Assembly: GCA_023213395.1 (NCBI GenBank)
Contig: CM041465.1
Coordinates: forward strand, 129,835,741 to 129,899,740
Source of the DNA: Cycas panzhihuaensis
Taxonomy: Eukaryota > Cycadophyta
Length of the DNA: 64,000 nucleotides
Direction of reading: 5' to 3'
A program made the position numbers and the translations under genes. Below, piece after piece: positions 9,673 through 21,156 of the stretch. Each line of letters begins with the position of its first letter. Position 1 is the stretch's first letter. Under the pieces are notes generated by a model. The model searched no databases. It worked only from the letters and a program-made list of their open reading frames with translations, and had not been told where the DNA came from.

Positions 9673-10108
9673 TGTGGTGATGCTCACTACTTATATATAG
9701 AAAATATAACAGTCACACCATAGATAATTTATAAAAAGAACATCTCATCATAAATAACAACAAATATGCATGGTAATTCAGATATAATAGTAGATTGTAT
9801 AATAATATCAGATTAATATCATACTTGCTAGAATAAATAGTATAAATCAAATAAAATAACAACAATATCTAGCTCTCTTCGAGACGAGGTTTTCCTCCCA
9901 AAATGCCACAACAGTGTCCTAATGGCTCTAGGGCATTAGCCCAGATCCAAATTTCAAATTCTCTAAAGATGATTTACAAATGAATGAGGCTCCTTCTTTT
10001 CTCTATCTAAACCCAACTTTTAATTCTCTCTCCTTAAAATACCAACTTCATCTAATTTAGAGATGCAATGACTCTCTCTCCTAAAAATATCGACTTCATA
10101 ATAAATAT
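9673..10108 (-). repeat. Gyp4 5' LTR, distal part (split by CopA)
   Basis: Left portion of an old LTR (about 510 bp in total) cut by CopA; it continues at 23432-23504. AATAT at 10104-10108 is the target duplication of CopA. The block near 9882-9902 (minus strand CTCGTCTCGAAGAG) and the CGACTTCAT motifs at about 10046 and 10091 link it to the gypsy LTRs of this window. Confidence 0.75.
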
Positions 10109-10656
10109 TGTTAAACCTTATGTTTACATGTTAAGACTATGTACTTTATTTTTAATGTATTATTTGTACTTTTGTACTTTAGGGGTGACTTATCACTTAA
10201 GTGATAAAGTGCGCACCCGCATTCTTTCCTAGTGACACAACATTGTCACTTAAGGGTCAAATGGACCCCCATGCACTTTTGCTTACTTGAGAGCCCAAAA
10301 GGACACATGTCCTACATGCAAGGCATGTACCTTGGATATTTGACACTTGTCAAACATCCAATGCCTTAGGTCTCTCTTGTCACTCTATATATTGAGACCT
10401 CTTCTCATTGTTCTCATATAGAGTTGGAGTTGTATTGTTATGCTGCCAGTTCAGTAATCAAACTGCTATTCATTTGGAGGTTGGGCCAATTCCAACTCCT
10501 CACATTTGGTATCATTTTGCTTTATCTCTTTATGATTTGATCTTGCTTATGTTGATCTCATACTTTCATTGTTAGTCTAGATTATTTGCTTTCTAGAACT
10601 AGAGTGAATATATCTCCTAGATCTTGGGTTTCAAAGGCCTTTTGGCCATTTCAACA
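10109..10656 (+). repeat. CopA 5' LTR
   Basis: 548 bp, TGTTAAACC to TTTCAACA. TATA-like CTATATATT at 10384-10392. The U3 holds an 18 bp palindrome at 10190-10207 and four further inverted repeats at 10231-10250, 10301-10312, 10313-10329 and 10331-10361. Confidence 0.95.
10384..10392 (+). promoter_or_regulatory. CopA LTR TATA-like box
   Basis: CTATATATT about 23 bases after the last U3 hairpin. The same position holds CTATATAA in CopB (24933-24940). Likely core promoter of the element. Confidence 0.55.
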
Positions 10657-10658
10657 TT

Positions 10659-10670
10659 TGGTATCAGAGT
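10659..10670 (+). other. CopA primer-binding site
   Basis: TGGTATCAGAGT, two bases after the LTR; one mismatch to the Met-tRNA site. Confidence 0.85.
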
Positions 10671-13092
10671 TAGAGGAGATTAGTTCCCTCTGTTCTAATT
10701 TTTTCTTACTCGAGGGAGATTCAAAGTAGGTTCTACTACCCTTTGGTGACGACCTTCGCTCTCCGAAGGCGATCCAAGATGTGTTCTAGACTTACAATTG
10801 CAGATCAAGCTTCTTGGAGAAGTGTTGAAGGCTGGAGGAGGCATATTTCTGAGATCTGAATTTTTTTTTAGATCTTATCTGGGGTACAACACTCACTGTT
10901 TCTACAAAAACAATGATTTTCTTTTAATATTTTTCCTTCGGAAAAATCAATCTTCTGTATTTCAAGGCAGATTTTAGGAGTTTTATGTGTTTTCTTTTTT
11001 ATCGAAAATCAGATTTCAGTCACTACACTCATGCTGCACTATTTTTTCACTACTTTTGGGTCACGTTTTACTGATAAAGTAGATTTTTTTGAACAAAATC
11101 ACTGGCTTCGTCTTGCTGCCCCCTATGTGACCCTTGTTGCAGGCTGTGTGAACATAATCAGTAGGCACTCAGCCTTTGAAAAATCACTGAGTGACTTCAC
11201 TCAGCTGGGTGCCCTTCACAAACCCCAGAAAAAGCTCCAAACCATTGGGAAAAACTGATACTGGGTGATGTAGTCTCTGAGAGGGTGCCTCTCCTCCCTG
11301 CGGGTCCCACAGAGTGTTAATGATGACAAGAAGTCATCCTTCAAAGTCTTATGACAGCTGAACAAGTTTGTCGACCTTCCATAGTCCGTGCGCCTCAATC
11401 ATCCTTCCCATGCATGGTACTCACTGCATAGTGGATGAAACACACCGAAATTTTGGAGATAGCTGCATACTACTAGTGCGTCCCTGCTCCTAAATTCTCA
11501 GCCCGATCCACTGAAGATTCGCGGAGATACACGCAGACGCGTGATCGCGGAATTTGCTCGATCATGCCGTCGTTCAAATTTCAAATTTTCAAAGTATTTT
11601 GAAGTATACACTTATAAAATAAACTTTGTTATATTTTTAAGAATATTCTTTAGAATAAGACACTTTAAAATCACTAAACTCACTTTTTTAAAGCCATTTT
11701 TTAAGTTTGTCTTAGTGATTTTTTTAGTTTATGACCACAGTGACTTTTCTTTGAGTCAAAAAGACTTAATCAAATTTCTTTTAGTGTTTTTTCTCATTAA
11801 AAAGTGATATTTTTCCTCCTGTTTAGCCGTTTTTTGTCATTTAAGACTTTTTTGGCTTAATTCTCTTAGGGAAAAAATCAACTTTTTTCACTTTTTGGAG
11901 TTAAAAATCTTCATTATACTTAGTGATCTCATTAAATCACTAATGCTAAGTCATTCACTCATCTTTGGACATTAAAATTGCTTGATTAAAGTCTTCATGA
12001 AGGCTCCCTACGTGGTGTTTTTGTTGTTCAAAGTTGCAAAAAAAGTTGAATTTCAGCCTTTGTTTTTTGGCACTTTAAGCCTTATTTAACACTTATTTCA
12101 TGTTTACAAGTGTTAAAAGGCATTGAAAGAAGTGATTTTTAAGTGTTGTTACCTTGTCAAAGTGATCTTTATCACTATATCAACATTTTTCTTAAGGCAC
12201 CTTGCATGGTGACCTATTTCCCTTAGTCACAAAAAGGGCTCAAGAAGGCTTGTTACTTAATAAAATCACCCATTTTGTTGATCGTTGGGACTATTTTAAA
12301 GTCCCAACACTTCGTGCTTGGCGTCTTCATTTTGCAAGTGATTTTCTTCTCTTCATCTGCAACATTAAAAGAAACCCACTTGCATTTTCAACACAAAGGC
12401 TTTGCTTATTGTCATTGAACACTTAGCAACTTCTTCAAAGTGCTTCGTCAAACATTTTTCATTGTACTCGAGTACTCTTTTTACTTGGATTTGATAGCAC
12501 TACTTCACTCCATAAAGTGCTCTTGTAAAACACTCAAAGTGTTCATTTTGATGTACTTGGTTGTTTCTTTTTGAAGCTCTTTTTATTGTAAACATTAATC
12601 AAGCATCTACATCATCCAAGTAAAATAAACTCTAAAGTCCGCTTTAATCTTCTAAAAAGTGAACTTTAAAATCAAGTAGGAGAGGTCCGAAAAAGGTTCA
12701 ATTCTTGCCTCTGAAATAACCTTAAGCTTGGTGCATTCCATAGAGGACCAACTGATTGTATGGTCAGTGCACGGTAATTAAGGTTGCTTGAGGGAAAGAA
12801 GATTCGAAAACGGTGTTATTGGGGCTGTGAATCTCAGGGAAAACATCGTACGTCCATGCAGATCAACCCTACCTGCCTTGTCCTAGATTTAACTTGGCCA
12901 ACTGTTGGATCTGTTTTATAGATCTAGGTTGGACCAACTCTTTAGCCTAGTCCTCCACCCCTCATCACTCCATTCAGTTGTTGGATCTTCTAGTAAGATC
13001 AAAACTGTTGGTTTCATTAGAAGGTGGAACTCAAGCGACGAAAGTTTTGAGTTTCCAAGTTATCTGCTAGCTTCAAGCCTTACAACTTCAAC
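10671..13092 (+). mobile_element. CopA long untranslated leader
   Basis: 2.4 kb between PBS and gag with no convincing protein. A block with CTTTGGTGACGACCTTCGCTC lies near 10740-10760, and the last 430 bases are strongly conserved with CopB, CopC, CopE and Cop1. That last part holds a twice-repeated GTTGGATCT unit with hairpins (about 12902-13020). A frame at 12905-13096 is shared with CopB but starts with TTG, so I do not call it a gene. Confidence 0.7.
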
Positions 13093-13870
13093 ATAGTTGC
13101 AATTAATATGCTAAATGCATGTACCATTAGATTAACATGATAAGACAACTATCAAGAATGGAAAATGATCACACAAAACCTCTTGATAATGAACAAATTT
13201 TGAGGCTATGTCTCTGGAAGAATACGTCAACCTGTACCTGTTGTAAATGATGGTATAATTGTTCATCCTGATGTTGCTTATGTTGCTGCTTGGGAAGTCG
13301 AAGATGAAATTGATTTGGCATTCTTACATATGATTATTCATGTTCATGTTGACCAGAATAGTGTGTGCAAAACTTCCAAGGAAGCATGGGATATTTTGTC
13401 ATCCTTGTATGAAAGGCGAGATGAAACTCGCATTTTGATGGTAAAAGCCAAGTTGTATTCTGTAAAATTTGTCGTCTATGTCGGCTTTTCTTTCCTCCAT
13501 TAAGGAGGTATGTAATGAATTAAATACATTGGGCAGTCGTACTTCCAGAGATAAGCTTGTAACTACAACTATCAAAGCATTACCTAAGGACTATAATGGA
13601 TTTATTTTCTCCACTACTCGAGATGGTTCACTCAAAAGAATGTCTTTCAATGAACTTGAAAGCTTGTTGCTTCAAGAGGAGCAGATTTACATCAAGGACG
13701 ATGATAACGAACCATCCAGTTTAGGGGCATTTGCGGTCAAATCAAAGGCCAAGCAAAATCCCAAACCTGCACTTTCAAAGCAATTTGGAAACATGAATAT
13801 TGATTCCTCAAAGACCAATGTTGTCTGTCATTATTGTGGCAAAGTTGGTCACATAGCCCCTGATTGTAGG
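13093..13870 (+). pseudogene. CopA gag remnant
   Basis: The position of the gag ATG in CopB reads ATA here (13093). The capsid region (UBN2-type copia Gag) runs through several frames, including DEIDLAFLHMIIHVHVDQN near 13303 and SSIKEVCNELNTL near 13490. A clean stretch from 13469 ends with a CCHC zinc knuckle at 13826-13867 (CHYCGKVGHIAPDC). A stop follows directly, then a Gln-rich, Arg-Gly-rich tail in broken frame. It would coat element RNA in particles; the lost start and stops make it inactive. Confidence 0.85.
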
Positions 13871-14456
13871 TAGAAACAAGCAGATCTCTAGCACACACGA
13901 CAGCAACAACAGTAGCCACATCAACAACATCAGAGAGAGCAGCAACCACGTCATTAATTTCAGCAGCAGCAACAACCCCCTCGACCAAATCGAGGTGCCT
14001 ATGGAGGAGGTAAAAGAGGAAGGGGGGTTTTAGAGGTGGCAATCAATGCCACTTCAATCAGTTTGCAAACGTGGACAACTTGTTTTGTGCTTATCATACA
14101 TCCAAGGTTGATCAAACTTGGATCATCAACTCTGGGCTACTCAACACATGACTAGGAGTGAAGAACTCCTTTGCGACATCAAGGAAGGAAAAGGTCAATC
14201 AGTGACCTTAGGCAACAATGAATCAGTCATGATCTTTGGCATAGGCACAATTGCCTCATTTCACTCTCGTTCCAATTCTTCCTCCACATTTCCTAATGGC
14301 AATGCCTATTTCATATCTTCCATGGAGAAGAGCTTGCTATCTGTAAGCGAATTGGACAAGCAACAGATGAGCATTTTGTTCAAGAATGGAAAATGTGTAA
14401 TAAGTGACAAAAATGACCAGGTAGTGGCTATTGGATATGAGGATCATGGCCTCTAG
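13871..14456 (+). pseudogene. CopA Gag tail, protease and pre-integrase remnant
   Basis: Begins with the Gln-rich and Arg-Gly-rich Gag tail (about 13900-14035). The protease site, IIDFGASQHM in CopB, reads Asn-Ser-Gly here (about 14125-14136) and then shifts frame. The open stretch from 14118 continues with the conserved GKGQSVTLGNNES and LLSVSELDKQQMSILFKNGKC blocks. A stop at 14454 interrupts the pre-integrase domain. The catalytic Asp change and the frameshift imply no protease activity. Confidence 0.75.
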
Positions 14457-15560
14457 AAGTTGGATGCTAATAATATAATACTTGATTTTGCTTACTTTGG
14501 TTCCGTTGTCATTCAATCTTTGTCCAAGATGCAACTTTGGCATCACAGTCTAGGCCACTTGAGCTTAGACAATCTCAAGTAGATGGTGAACAAGAATGTG
14601 GTGTGTGGGCTTCCAAAGATGTATGGCTCAAAATGTCTTTGTGAAGCATGTATAATGGGGACACAACATCGCTTGCCTTTCCCTAAAGGAAAAGCTTGGC
14701 ATGCATCGTATCCTTTGCAGTTGATACACTCAGATTTGTGTGGACCTATGTCCACCACATCCTTTGGATGAGCCTTGTATTACATCTCCTTCATTGACGA
14801 TTTCTCCCATAAAGTTTGGGTTTACTTCATCAAACATAAGTCTAAAGCATTTCAAAGGTTTAAGGAATTCAAGGTTGAAGTGGAGAATGAGTCTATCCAA
14901 TCAATCAAAATACTAAGGAGAGATAATGGAGGTGAATTCACTTCAAAGGAATTCATCCAATATTGCAAGGATAATGTTATTTGGAGACAGCTTACTATTC
15001 CTCACACTCCTCAACAAAATGGAGTCTTCGAAAGGATGAATAAAATTTTGGCTAACAAAGCCAAAGCAATGATGCATGTAAAGGGACTCACTTGAGTTTA
15101 CTGGGCAGAGGCATTCCACACAGTTGTCTATGTGGCAAATCAGAGTCGAACATCAGCAGTCATCGACATCACACCAGAGGAGGCATGGTCTGGCAAAAAG
15201 CCAACTGTTAGCCATTTGAGGACTTTTGGGTGCACTGCTTATATGCACATCCCCGATCAACAAAGAACTAAGTTTGACAAACATAGTCTAAAATGCATCT
15301 TTGTAGGTTATGCCATTCATAGCAAATCCTACAAGTTGTATGATCCCATTGGAGAGAAAATGCATCTCTCAAGAGATGTAATCTTTGCTGAAGAAGATCA
15401 CAAGGAGTTGGATTCAACATCCATCCAATCTCTTATTGACAAAGGCAAAAAGATTGTTGAGGCTTTCCTTCCCTCTCAATCTTCAACTCCATGCACATCA
15501 TCTGCACCTGTTAGACCGTCCACATCATTAGAATTAGCTCCACTTGATCCTAACACATCT
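14457..15560 (+). pseudogene. CopA integrase remnant
   Basis: Pre-integrase zinc residues are visible (LWHHSLGHLSLDNL, then CLCEACIMGTQH, about 14535-14670). The core has HSDLCGPM (first Asp, near 14730), LRRDNGGEF (second Asp, near 14920-14945) and NGVFERMN (Glu, near 15020-15040), so the DD35E triad is readable although stops break the frame (for example at 14580 and 15093). The C-terminal part (15132-15560) has FGCTAYMHIPDQQRTKFDKH and VGYAIHSKSYKLYDP. The frame ends where Gyp2 is inserted; CATCT (15556-15560) is the Gyp2 target duplication. It continues at 21157. Confidence 0.9.
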
Positions 15561-16084
15561 TGAAGCGACCTCTCCCAGATTCTGGCTGACTTCTATGTAT
15601 TAGTTGTGGCCGACTTCTCATGGTTATGTTGGACGCATTCCTCCCTGCTTTGGTCGACTTCGTTATGTCCCATTTTGTGCACCTATATGTATGGATTTTG
15701 AGGTTATTCCACATCATCCGATTGTGAAGCATTTCCTCCTTATTTTCGGCCTTAAGGCAATTGCAGATTTTCGGCCTTAGGGCTGCAAATCCTGAGGAGG
15801 ATTCTCGCCTCGAAGGGTTTTGTGGTTGTTGCAGGCAATACAATTACTCTGTTGGAACTCTACTTATATTTTGTAATGATTTTGCATCATATTTTCCAAT
15901 ATTTTGTATTTGATTTACATTTGGAGATATAGTTTTAGGTATTTTATATACAAAAGGTGTTTGTCATCTGTGAATTCGCTCTATTTTATTTTATTACTTG
16001 TGAACTCTCTCTATTTTGTTCTATTTTCTAAGTTCGCCCTACTCTGTTCTATTTTCCGTTCAATTGGGTAAAGGAATCGCTACA
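15561..16084 (+). repeat. Gyp2 5' LTR
   Basis: 524 bp, TGAAGCGACC to GCTACA. Three GACTTC motifs lie within the first 100 bases (15582, 15606, 15652), a TATA-like CTATATGTA near 15683, and the CTCGCCTCGAAGGG block near 15804. Confidence 0.95.
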
Positions 16085-16086
16085 AG

Positions 16087-16098
16087 TGGTATCAGAGC
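16087..16098 (+). other. Gyp2 primer-binding site
   Basis: TGGTATCAGAGC, perfect Met-tRNA complement, two bases after the LTR. Confidence 0.9.
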
Positions 16099-16221
16099 TT
16101 CGTTCCAGAGCGGGAAATTTTTTCACCAGTGGGAGGAAATTTTGACTCGCCCTCCCACCCTAGCAATTCAGAAAGGACCAAGACGGAATTAAGATCCAGA
16201 AGGATCAACCCACAAAACAAA

Positions 16222-17290
16222 ATGTTGAGGTCCCACAACTCAGAAGAACAAGTAGTAGAAAACTTGACAACAGTCATGGAGGAACTTTTGCAACAAATCA
16301 AGAAACCTTAACGGAAGATTGGGCAAACAAGAGATAGCTCATCCAAAAACAGATCAGGATTCAGATCAAGAGACAGATTAAGGGAACCCAGAAGGTAGGT
16401 TCAAGGAAGGATTTGTTTTTCAGCGAAGAAATGTAAATCAAGGAGGACCAACAAACACGAAGATCGCATTAGAAAAATTCGATCCAGAAAAAACACGGGA
16501 CATAAGAGCATGGCTACTCCAAATGGAAACATATTTCGCAGTAAGCCAGACACCAAGCATAGATGTGGTGCCCATCGCCTCCTTACATCTCTATGGACTA
16601 GCCTTGAATTGGTATTATTTGTGGAAAAAGATGCAAGGACCTCAGCAAGAGGAATGGAGAAATTTCCAAATAGCCATCATCAATCAATATGAAGACTCTT
16701 GGTCCATGAATTACTTCGCACAGTTGACAAGACTGTAGCAGACGGGATTAGTTCATGAATATATGGAATAATTTCAGATGTTACAATGTATGGTTACATC
16801 AAACATTCCCCAGGAATGTCTCAGGGAGACATATATAAGTGGTCTTAAGCCCCCGTTAGACTCCGTGTATTAGCACAACAACACGGAGCATTAGAAGAGA
16901 TCACAAACCACGCTAGATGTCTTGAAGCTGAACTTAAAGAAACCAAGCCTACCTTTGTGCGTAGAATGGATTTGCTCCACCGTCTAACACGAACTGGCAT
17001 AGGTCAGGAGTTCAATTAGACGCTTCGCTTGTAATCATGAATACAATGGAAAATTTCACTTGATAAGAACACATACAGAAAGGTACCTGTTTCAAATGCG
17101 GAGGGAAATAGAACCGGGAGCACTAGAGCCCAGGAAAGAAGGTATTTATGCTGAATAATGAAGAATTGGAGATACTTGAACAAACAAAAGAAAACATAGC
17201 CCCAGATCAAGAAGACAACAATGAACAAGCTGAAGTTGACCTAGATGAATTACTAGAAATTGATACAGAGAATGCTCAAATATCTTTGTA
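16222..17290 (+). pseudogene. Gyp2 gag remnant
   Basis: From the ATG at 16222 the frame gives a short N-terminal piece, then shifts. The capsid block around 16470-16740 is well conserved (KIALEKFDPEKTRDIRAWL, then WYYLWKKMQG and FQIAIINQYEDSW), which is the Retrotrans_gag pattern. The zinc finger near 17090-17125 (TCFKCGGK) has a stop in place of Trp and a lost terminal Cys. Several stops follow. It would have been the structural protein of the particle; not functional as read. Confidence 0.8.
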
Positions 17291-18000
17291 GGCCATAACA
17301 AGTCAAAGTACGACACGTCAAACACTACGATTTAAAGGGACGCTGAAAGGAGCCCCAATAGCAGTATTGGCGGATGGCGGGAGCACCCACAATTTTATCA
17401 ACAGACCAACAACCCAAAAGCTAGGTATAAAGGTGGAACCATTAAAAACCTTCCGAGTTTCAATTGCTAATCGGAAGACAACACGTTGCGAAGGATTCTG
17501 CAAAAACATCAACCTGAAAATTGGGGAGTACCTGCTGAACTCTAATATGTTTGGGATGCAGATGGGAGGCATTGATATAGTCCTAGGGGTCCAGTGGTTG
17601 TAGACCTTAGGAAATATAGTCACCAACTACATGACCAGAGTTGTGCTTTCGAATAAATGGCACAAAATATATATTACGTGGACCTAAAAGTCCACCAACA
17701 CAATTAGTGTCATCTCACAGAATGGAGAAAATCATGCGGAAGAAAGCACCCGCATACACAATGTCGTGCCACAAGATAGAAATCCAAGAAATCCCAACGG
17801 AAATACAGTACATCTTGGATGAATATAAACAAGTGTTCGAAGAACCAAAAGGATTACCTCCAGCAAGAGAATTTCCACACGCAATTGATTTAATCCCAGG
17901 AGCAACGTCGGTGAATGTAAGGCTGTACAGGCATCCATACCACATGAGGAAAGAGATCGAGAACATAATTGGAGAATTACTCGCACACGGCCATATTTAG
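17291..18000 (+). pseudogene. Gyp2 protease and RT linker
   Basis: The aspartic protease site reads Asp-Gly-Gly (17373-17381) in ADGGSTHNFI instead of Asp-Ser-Gly. The IDIVLGVQWL flap block precedes a stop at 17601. The second stretch, 17641-18000, covers the linker and the RT start (VRLYRHPYHMRKEIE, about 17920-17965). A TAG at 17998-18000 separates it from the main RT frame. Same order and similar length to the corresponding parts of Gyp1 and Gyp3. Confidence 0.85.
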
Positions 18001-18624
18001 AGTAGCATAAGTCCGTTCGCATCCCCGGTGGTAATCAACCCTAAGAAAGATGGCGCAATCAGGATGTGCGTGGATTACAGGGGACTAAACAAGATGACTA
18101 TAAAAAATAGATACCCTATCCCCAGGATTGATGATCTACTAGACGAAATACATGGAGCAAAATATTTCTCCAAGATAGACTTCCGATCGAGATACCATCA
18201 AATTTGGATAAAAGAGGAGGACATCCACAAGACAACATTCATAACTCATGAGGGACTGTTCGAATTCAAAGTGATGCCATTTGGTCTAACCAACGCTCCA
18301 ATAACATTCCAGGCCACCATGAATTCCACGTTCAAGGAACTTTTGAGGAAATTTGTGTTAATGTTTTTCGATGATATCCTCATTTACAGCAAAACATGGA
18401 GAGAACATTTGGAGCACCTGAGATTAGTCCTAGAAATTTTAGCAAAACGTTTATTCTTTGCAAACAAGAAAAAATGCTCTTTTGACCAACAGGAACTCGA
18501 ATACCTTGGTCACATAATTACTCCAAACAGAATCAAGGTTGACCTCAAGAAGGTCCAAGCGATAGTAGAGTGGCCAGCACCAAAGAATGTCACGGGAGTT
18601 CGCAGCTTTTTAGGAGCAACATGA
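18001..18624 (+). pseudogene. Gyp2 reverse transcriptase (long open stretch)
   Basis: 198 codons are open from 18028 with nearly all RT motifs: [49 protein letters not shown], and an intact active-site FFDDILIYS (about 18367-18393). ELEYLGHIIT follows and the stretch ends at ATTEBODY-free sequence VRSFLGAT, where a TGA replaces the next Gly codon (18622-18624). This is the most complete RT domain among the gypsy copies here. It copies element RNA into DNA in the cytoplasmic particle. Stops on both sides break the polyprotein. Confidence 0.9.
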
Positions 18625-19087
18625 TATCTTAGGAAATTCATAAATGGATATGCCAACATAGTAGTGCCACTTACGGATCTACAAAAAGGGACGCCTTCAC
18701 ATGGAACGAAATGGCCAACAATGCCTTTGAAGAACTAAAAGGCGCAATGCTAAGAGCCCCAGTTTTAGCAGTCCCAAAATTTTCAAAACCATTCATCTTG
18801 GAATGCGATGCATGAGGATTTGACATAGGAGCCGTCTTATTACAAGACAAAAGACCTATAGCGTACGAAAGCAGGAAATTGAATAACAGAGAAATGCTAA
18901 AGCCCATCTATGATAAGGAGATGCTAGCAATAATGCATGTGATCAACCAATGGAGACAATATTTACTAGGCAACTCTTTTCAGGTACGAATAGACCATGA
19001 CAGTCTCAAGTACTTCTTAAATCAGAAGACACTGTCAGACGAATAACATAAGTGGATGAGTAACTACAAACATTCGATTTCTCTATC
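18625..19087 (+). pseudogene. Gyp2 RNase H remnant
   Basis: Follows RT with the thumb/connection blocks (RKFINGYANIVVPLTDL), a frameshift near 18680, then SKPFILECDA (first RNase H Asp, about 18784-18812). A stop comes next in the position of the conserved Gly, then YESRKLNNREMLKPIYDKEMLAI in pieces. RVDHDSLKYFLN is represented by RIDHDSLKYFLN near 18986-19020. Would degrade the RNA strand of the hybrid. Broken by at least three lesions. Confidence 0.8.
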
Positions 19088-20236
19088 GTGTACAAAAAAG
19101 GCAAAGACAATGTCATAGTAGACGCCCTGTCAAGAATTTCAGAAGAAATTCACGAGCAATCAACACTACGTACAATATCTGTGGCTACCCCAGCCTGGCA
19201 TGAGACATTAAGGAAGGAATACGACAACGATCCGAAGTACAAACAGTTGATAGACAAAACAAGGGAGGATAAAACTAGCTTGTATGAGATACAACAGGGA
19301 GTAATACTTAGGAAAGGAAAGATTTGCATTCCTAGAAGATCAGGGCTAAAGTATATAATATTACAACAAGGCCATTGCACACCGATGGTAGGTCACACCG
19401 GGATTGACAAGACATACAGGAAGATAAGAGCTTCATTTTACTGGAAAGGATTAAAAATAGACATTCAAAAGATCGTGGCAGAATGTGATACCTGTCAGAG
19501 AAATAGGATCGAATGCGTAAAAACACTAGGGTTACTCCAGCCATTACCAATGCTAGAACAAAAATGGGACGAAATATCCATGGATTTTATAACCAGATCA
19601 CCCTGCTCTGAAGGAAATGACGCAATTCTGGTCATAGTAGATCACCTCGCCAAATATGGCCACTTTAGAGGACTAGAATCGACAGCTAAGGCCAACGATG
19701 TGGCAAAACTATACATGAAAGAGATCCATAGGTTATATGGTTTCCCTAAAGCAATAGTAAGTGACCGTGACCTAAAGTTTACTAGTAAATTTTGGCAGGA
19801 TCTATTCAAAATTGCAGGTACAAAACTCAAGATGAGCACAGCGAACCACCCTTAGACGGATGGGCAAACAGAGATCGTCAACAAATGCTTAGAGGGATAC
19901 TTGAGGAACTTTTGCTCAGACAAACAAAAACAATGGCATCAATGGTTACATTTAGTAGAATGGTGGTACAACACCACATATCATTCTTCAACAAAAATGA
20001 CACCTTTCCAGGCTTTATATGGCTACATGACCATCATTATTAACTTGGAATAGACCTTCAAATGGGTCAAGATAGTAGAAGAACATCGGAAGCAAATGAA
20101 GGAAACCATCAATAAACTGAAGGATAACCTAGCAATTGTACAAAACAAAATGAAGTAGCAGGCTGATATTAAGCACTCTGAACAACAATTTGAAGTAGGA
20201 CACTGGGTCTTTTTACATCTTCAGTCGTACAAACAA
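19088..20236 (+). pseudogene. Gyp2 integrase
   Basis: A 255-codon open stretch (19088-19855) begins at the RH-integrase junction (ENVIVDAL-type block). It carries the HHCC zinc domain (HCTPMVGHTGIDKTYRKI, then CDTCQRNRIEC) and the core with MDFITRSP (first Asp) and VSDRDLKF (second Asp). A stop at 19853-19855 falls just before the TDGQTEIVNKCLEGYL block with the catalytic Glu, which continues in the same frame. The remaining 20000-20236 is frame-shifted but alignable. One or two lesions separate this from an intact core, which makes it the least damaged integrase in the window. Confidence 0.88.
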
Positions 20237-20611
20237 ATGTCGTTACAGAAAAGAACTAATCAAAAGCTAGGACCTAAATACTTTGGTCCTTATGAAATCA
20301 CTTCCAAAATAGGTGAATTCGCTTACCAGTTAAAACTCCTAGGAAACATAAAGATTCACAACGTTTTCCATGTGTCCTGTCTAAAGAAGAAAATTGGGGA
20401 AAAGATCGTTCCACAATCCAACATACCGAAGCTTGACGAGGAAGGAAAGATGACGCTGGAACCCGAAGGAATCTTGCAATCCTGCACCCGATCACTCAGG
20501 TCCAGACTAATCAAAGAACACTTAATCAAATGGAAGAACCTGGATATTGAAAACGCAACATGGGAAAATGACGAATGGTTAAAGCAATGTCCGAACCTGC
20601 CAATGCTTTGA
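20237..20611 (+). pseudogene. Gyp2 integrase C-terminus and chromodomain
   Basis: 124 open codons. LGPKYFGPYEITSKIGEFAY and [15 protein letters not shown] form the integrase C-terminal region. The end (about 20460-20608) has the chromodomain signature of plant chromoviruses: an EGILQSCTRSLR strand, EHLIKWKNLDIENATWE, then a C-terminal helix. The stop TGA lies just before the polypurine tract. Chromodomains of this class bind modified histone tails and are thought to steer integration; that role is known for the family, not shown here. Confidence 0.88.
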
Positions 20612-20628
20612 GGGAAAAGCACAATTTC

Positions 20629-20640
20629 AAGGGGGGGACT
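20629..20640 (+). other. Gyp2 polypurine tract
   Basis: AAGGGGGGGACT directly before the 3' LTR. Confidence 0.88.
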
Positions 20641-21156
20641 TGAAGCTACCTCTTCTAGATTCTGGCCGACTTCTATGCATTAGTTGTGGCTGACTTCTCA
20701 TGGTTATGTTGGGCGCATTGCTCCCTGCTTTGGTCAACTTCATTATGTCCCATTTTGTGCGCCTATATATAGGGACTTTGAGGTCATTCCACATCATCCA
20801 ATTGTGAAGTATTTCTTCCTTATTTTTGGCCTTAAGGCAATTGCAGGTTTCGGCCTTAGGGCTGCAAATTCTGAGGAGGATCCTCGCCTCGAAGGGTTTT
20901 GTGGTTGTTGCAGGCACCCTGTTGGAACTCTACTTATATTTTGTAACATTTTTGCATCATATTTTCCAATATTTTGTATTTAATTTAAATTTGGAGATAT
21001 AGTTTTGGGTATTTTATATACTAAAGGTGTTCGCCATCTATGAATTCACTCTATATTGTTATATTATTTGTGAGCTCTCTCTGTTTTGTTCTATTTTCTA
21101 TGAGTTCGCTCTATTCTGTTCTATTTTTCGTTCAATTAGGTAAAGGAATCGCTACA
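20641..21156 (+). repeat. Gyp2 3' LTR
   Basis: 516 bp, TGAAGCTACC to GCTACA. TATA-like CTATATATAG at 20763-20772. It lacks about 8 bases present in the 5' copy near 15838. Confidence 0.95.

Larger units (their letters stand above)
15561..21156 (+). mobile_element. Gyp2: complete Ty3/gypsy chromovirus nested in CopA
   Basis: LTRs 15561-16084 and 20641-21156, PBS, polypurine tract, and perfect CATCT target duplications (15556-15560, 21157-21161). Removing it rejoins the CopA polyprotein in order. Domains run gag, protease, RT, RNase H, integrase, chromodomain. It is the best-preserved gypsy copy here, with long open stretches in RT and integrase, but it still has stops and a protease site change. 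By eye the LTRs differ at roughly 7% of positions. Confidence 0.95.

Noticed and set aside
12905-13096. Small frame shared by CopA and CopB (27046-27252) just before gag, as a possible upstream ORF
   Set aside because: It begins with TTG, not ATG, in both copies. The conservation is better explained by the RNA-level hairpin block in the same place.
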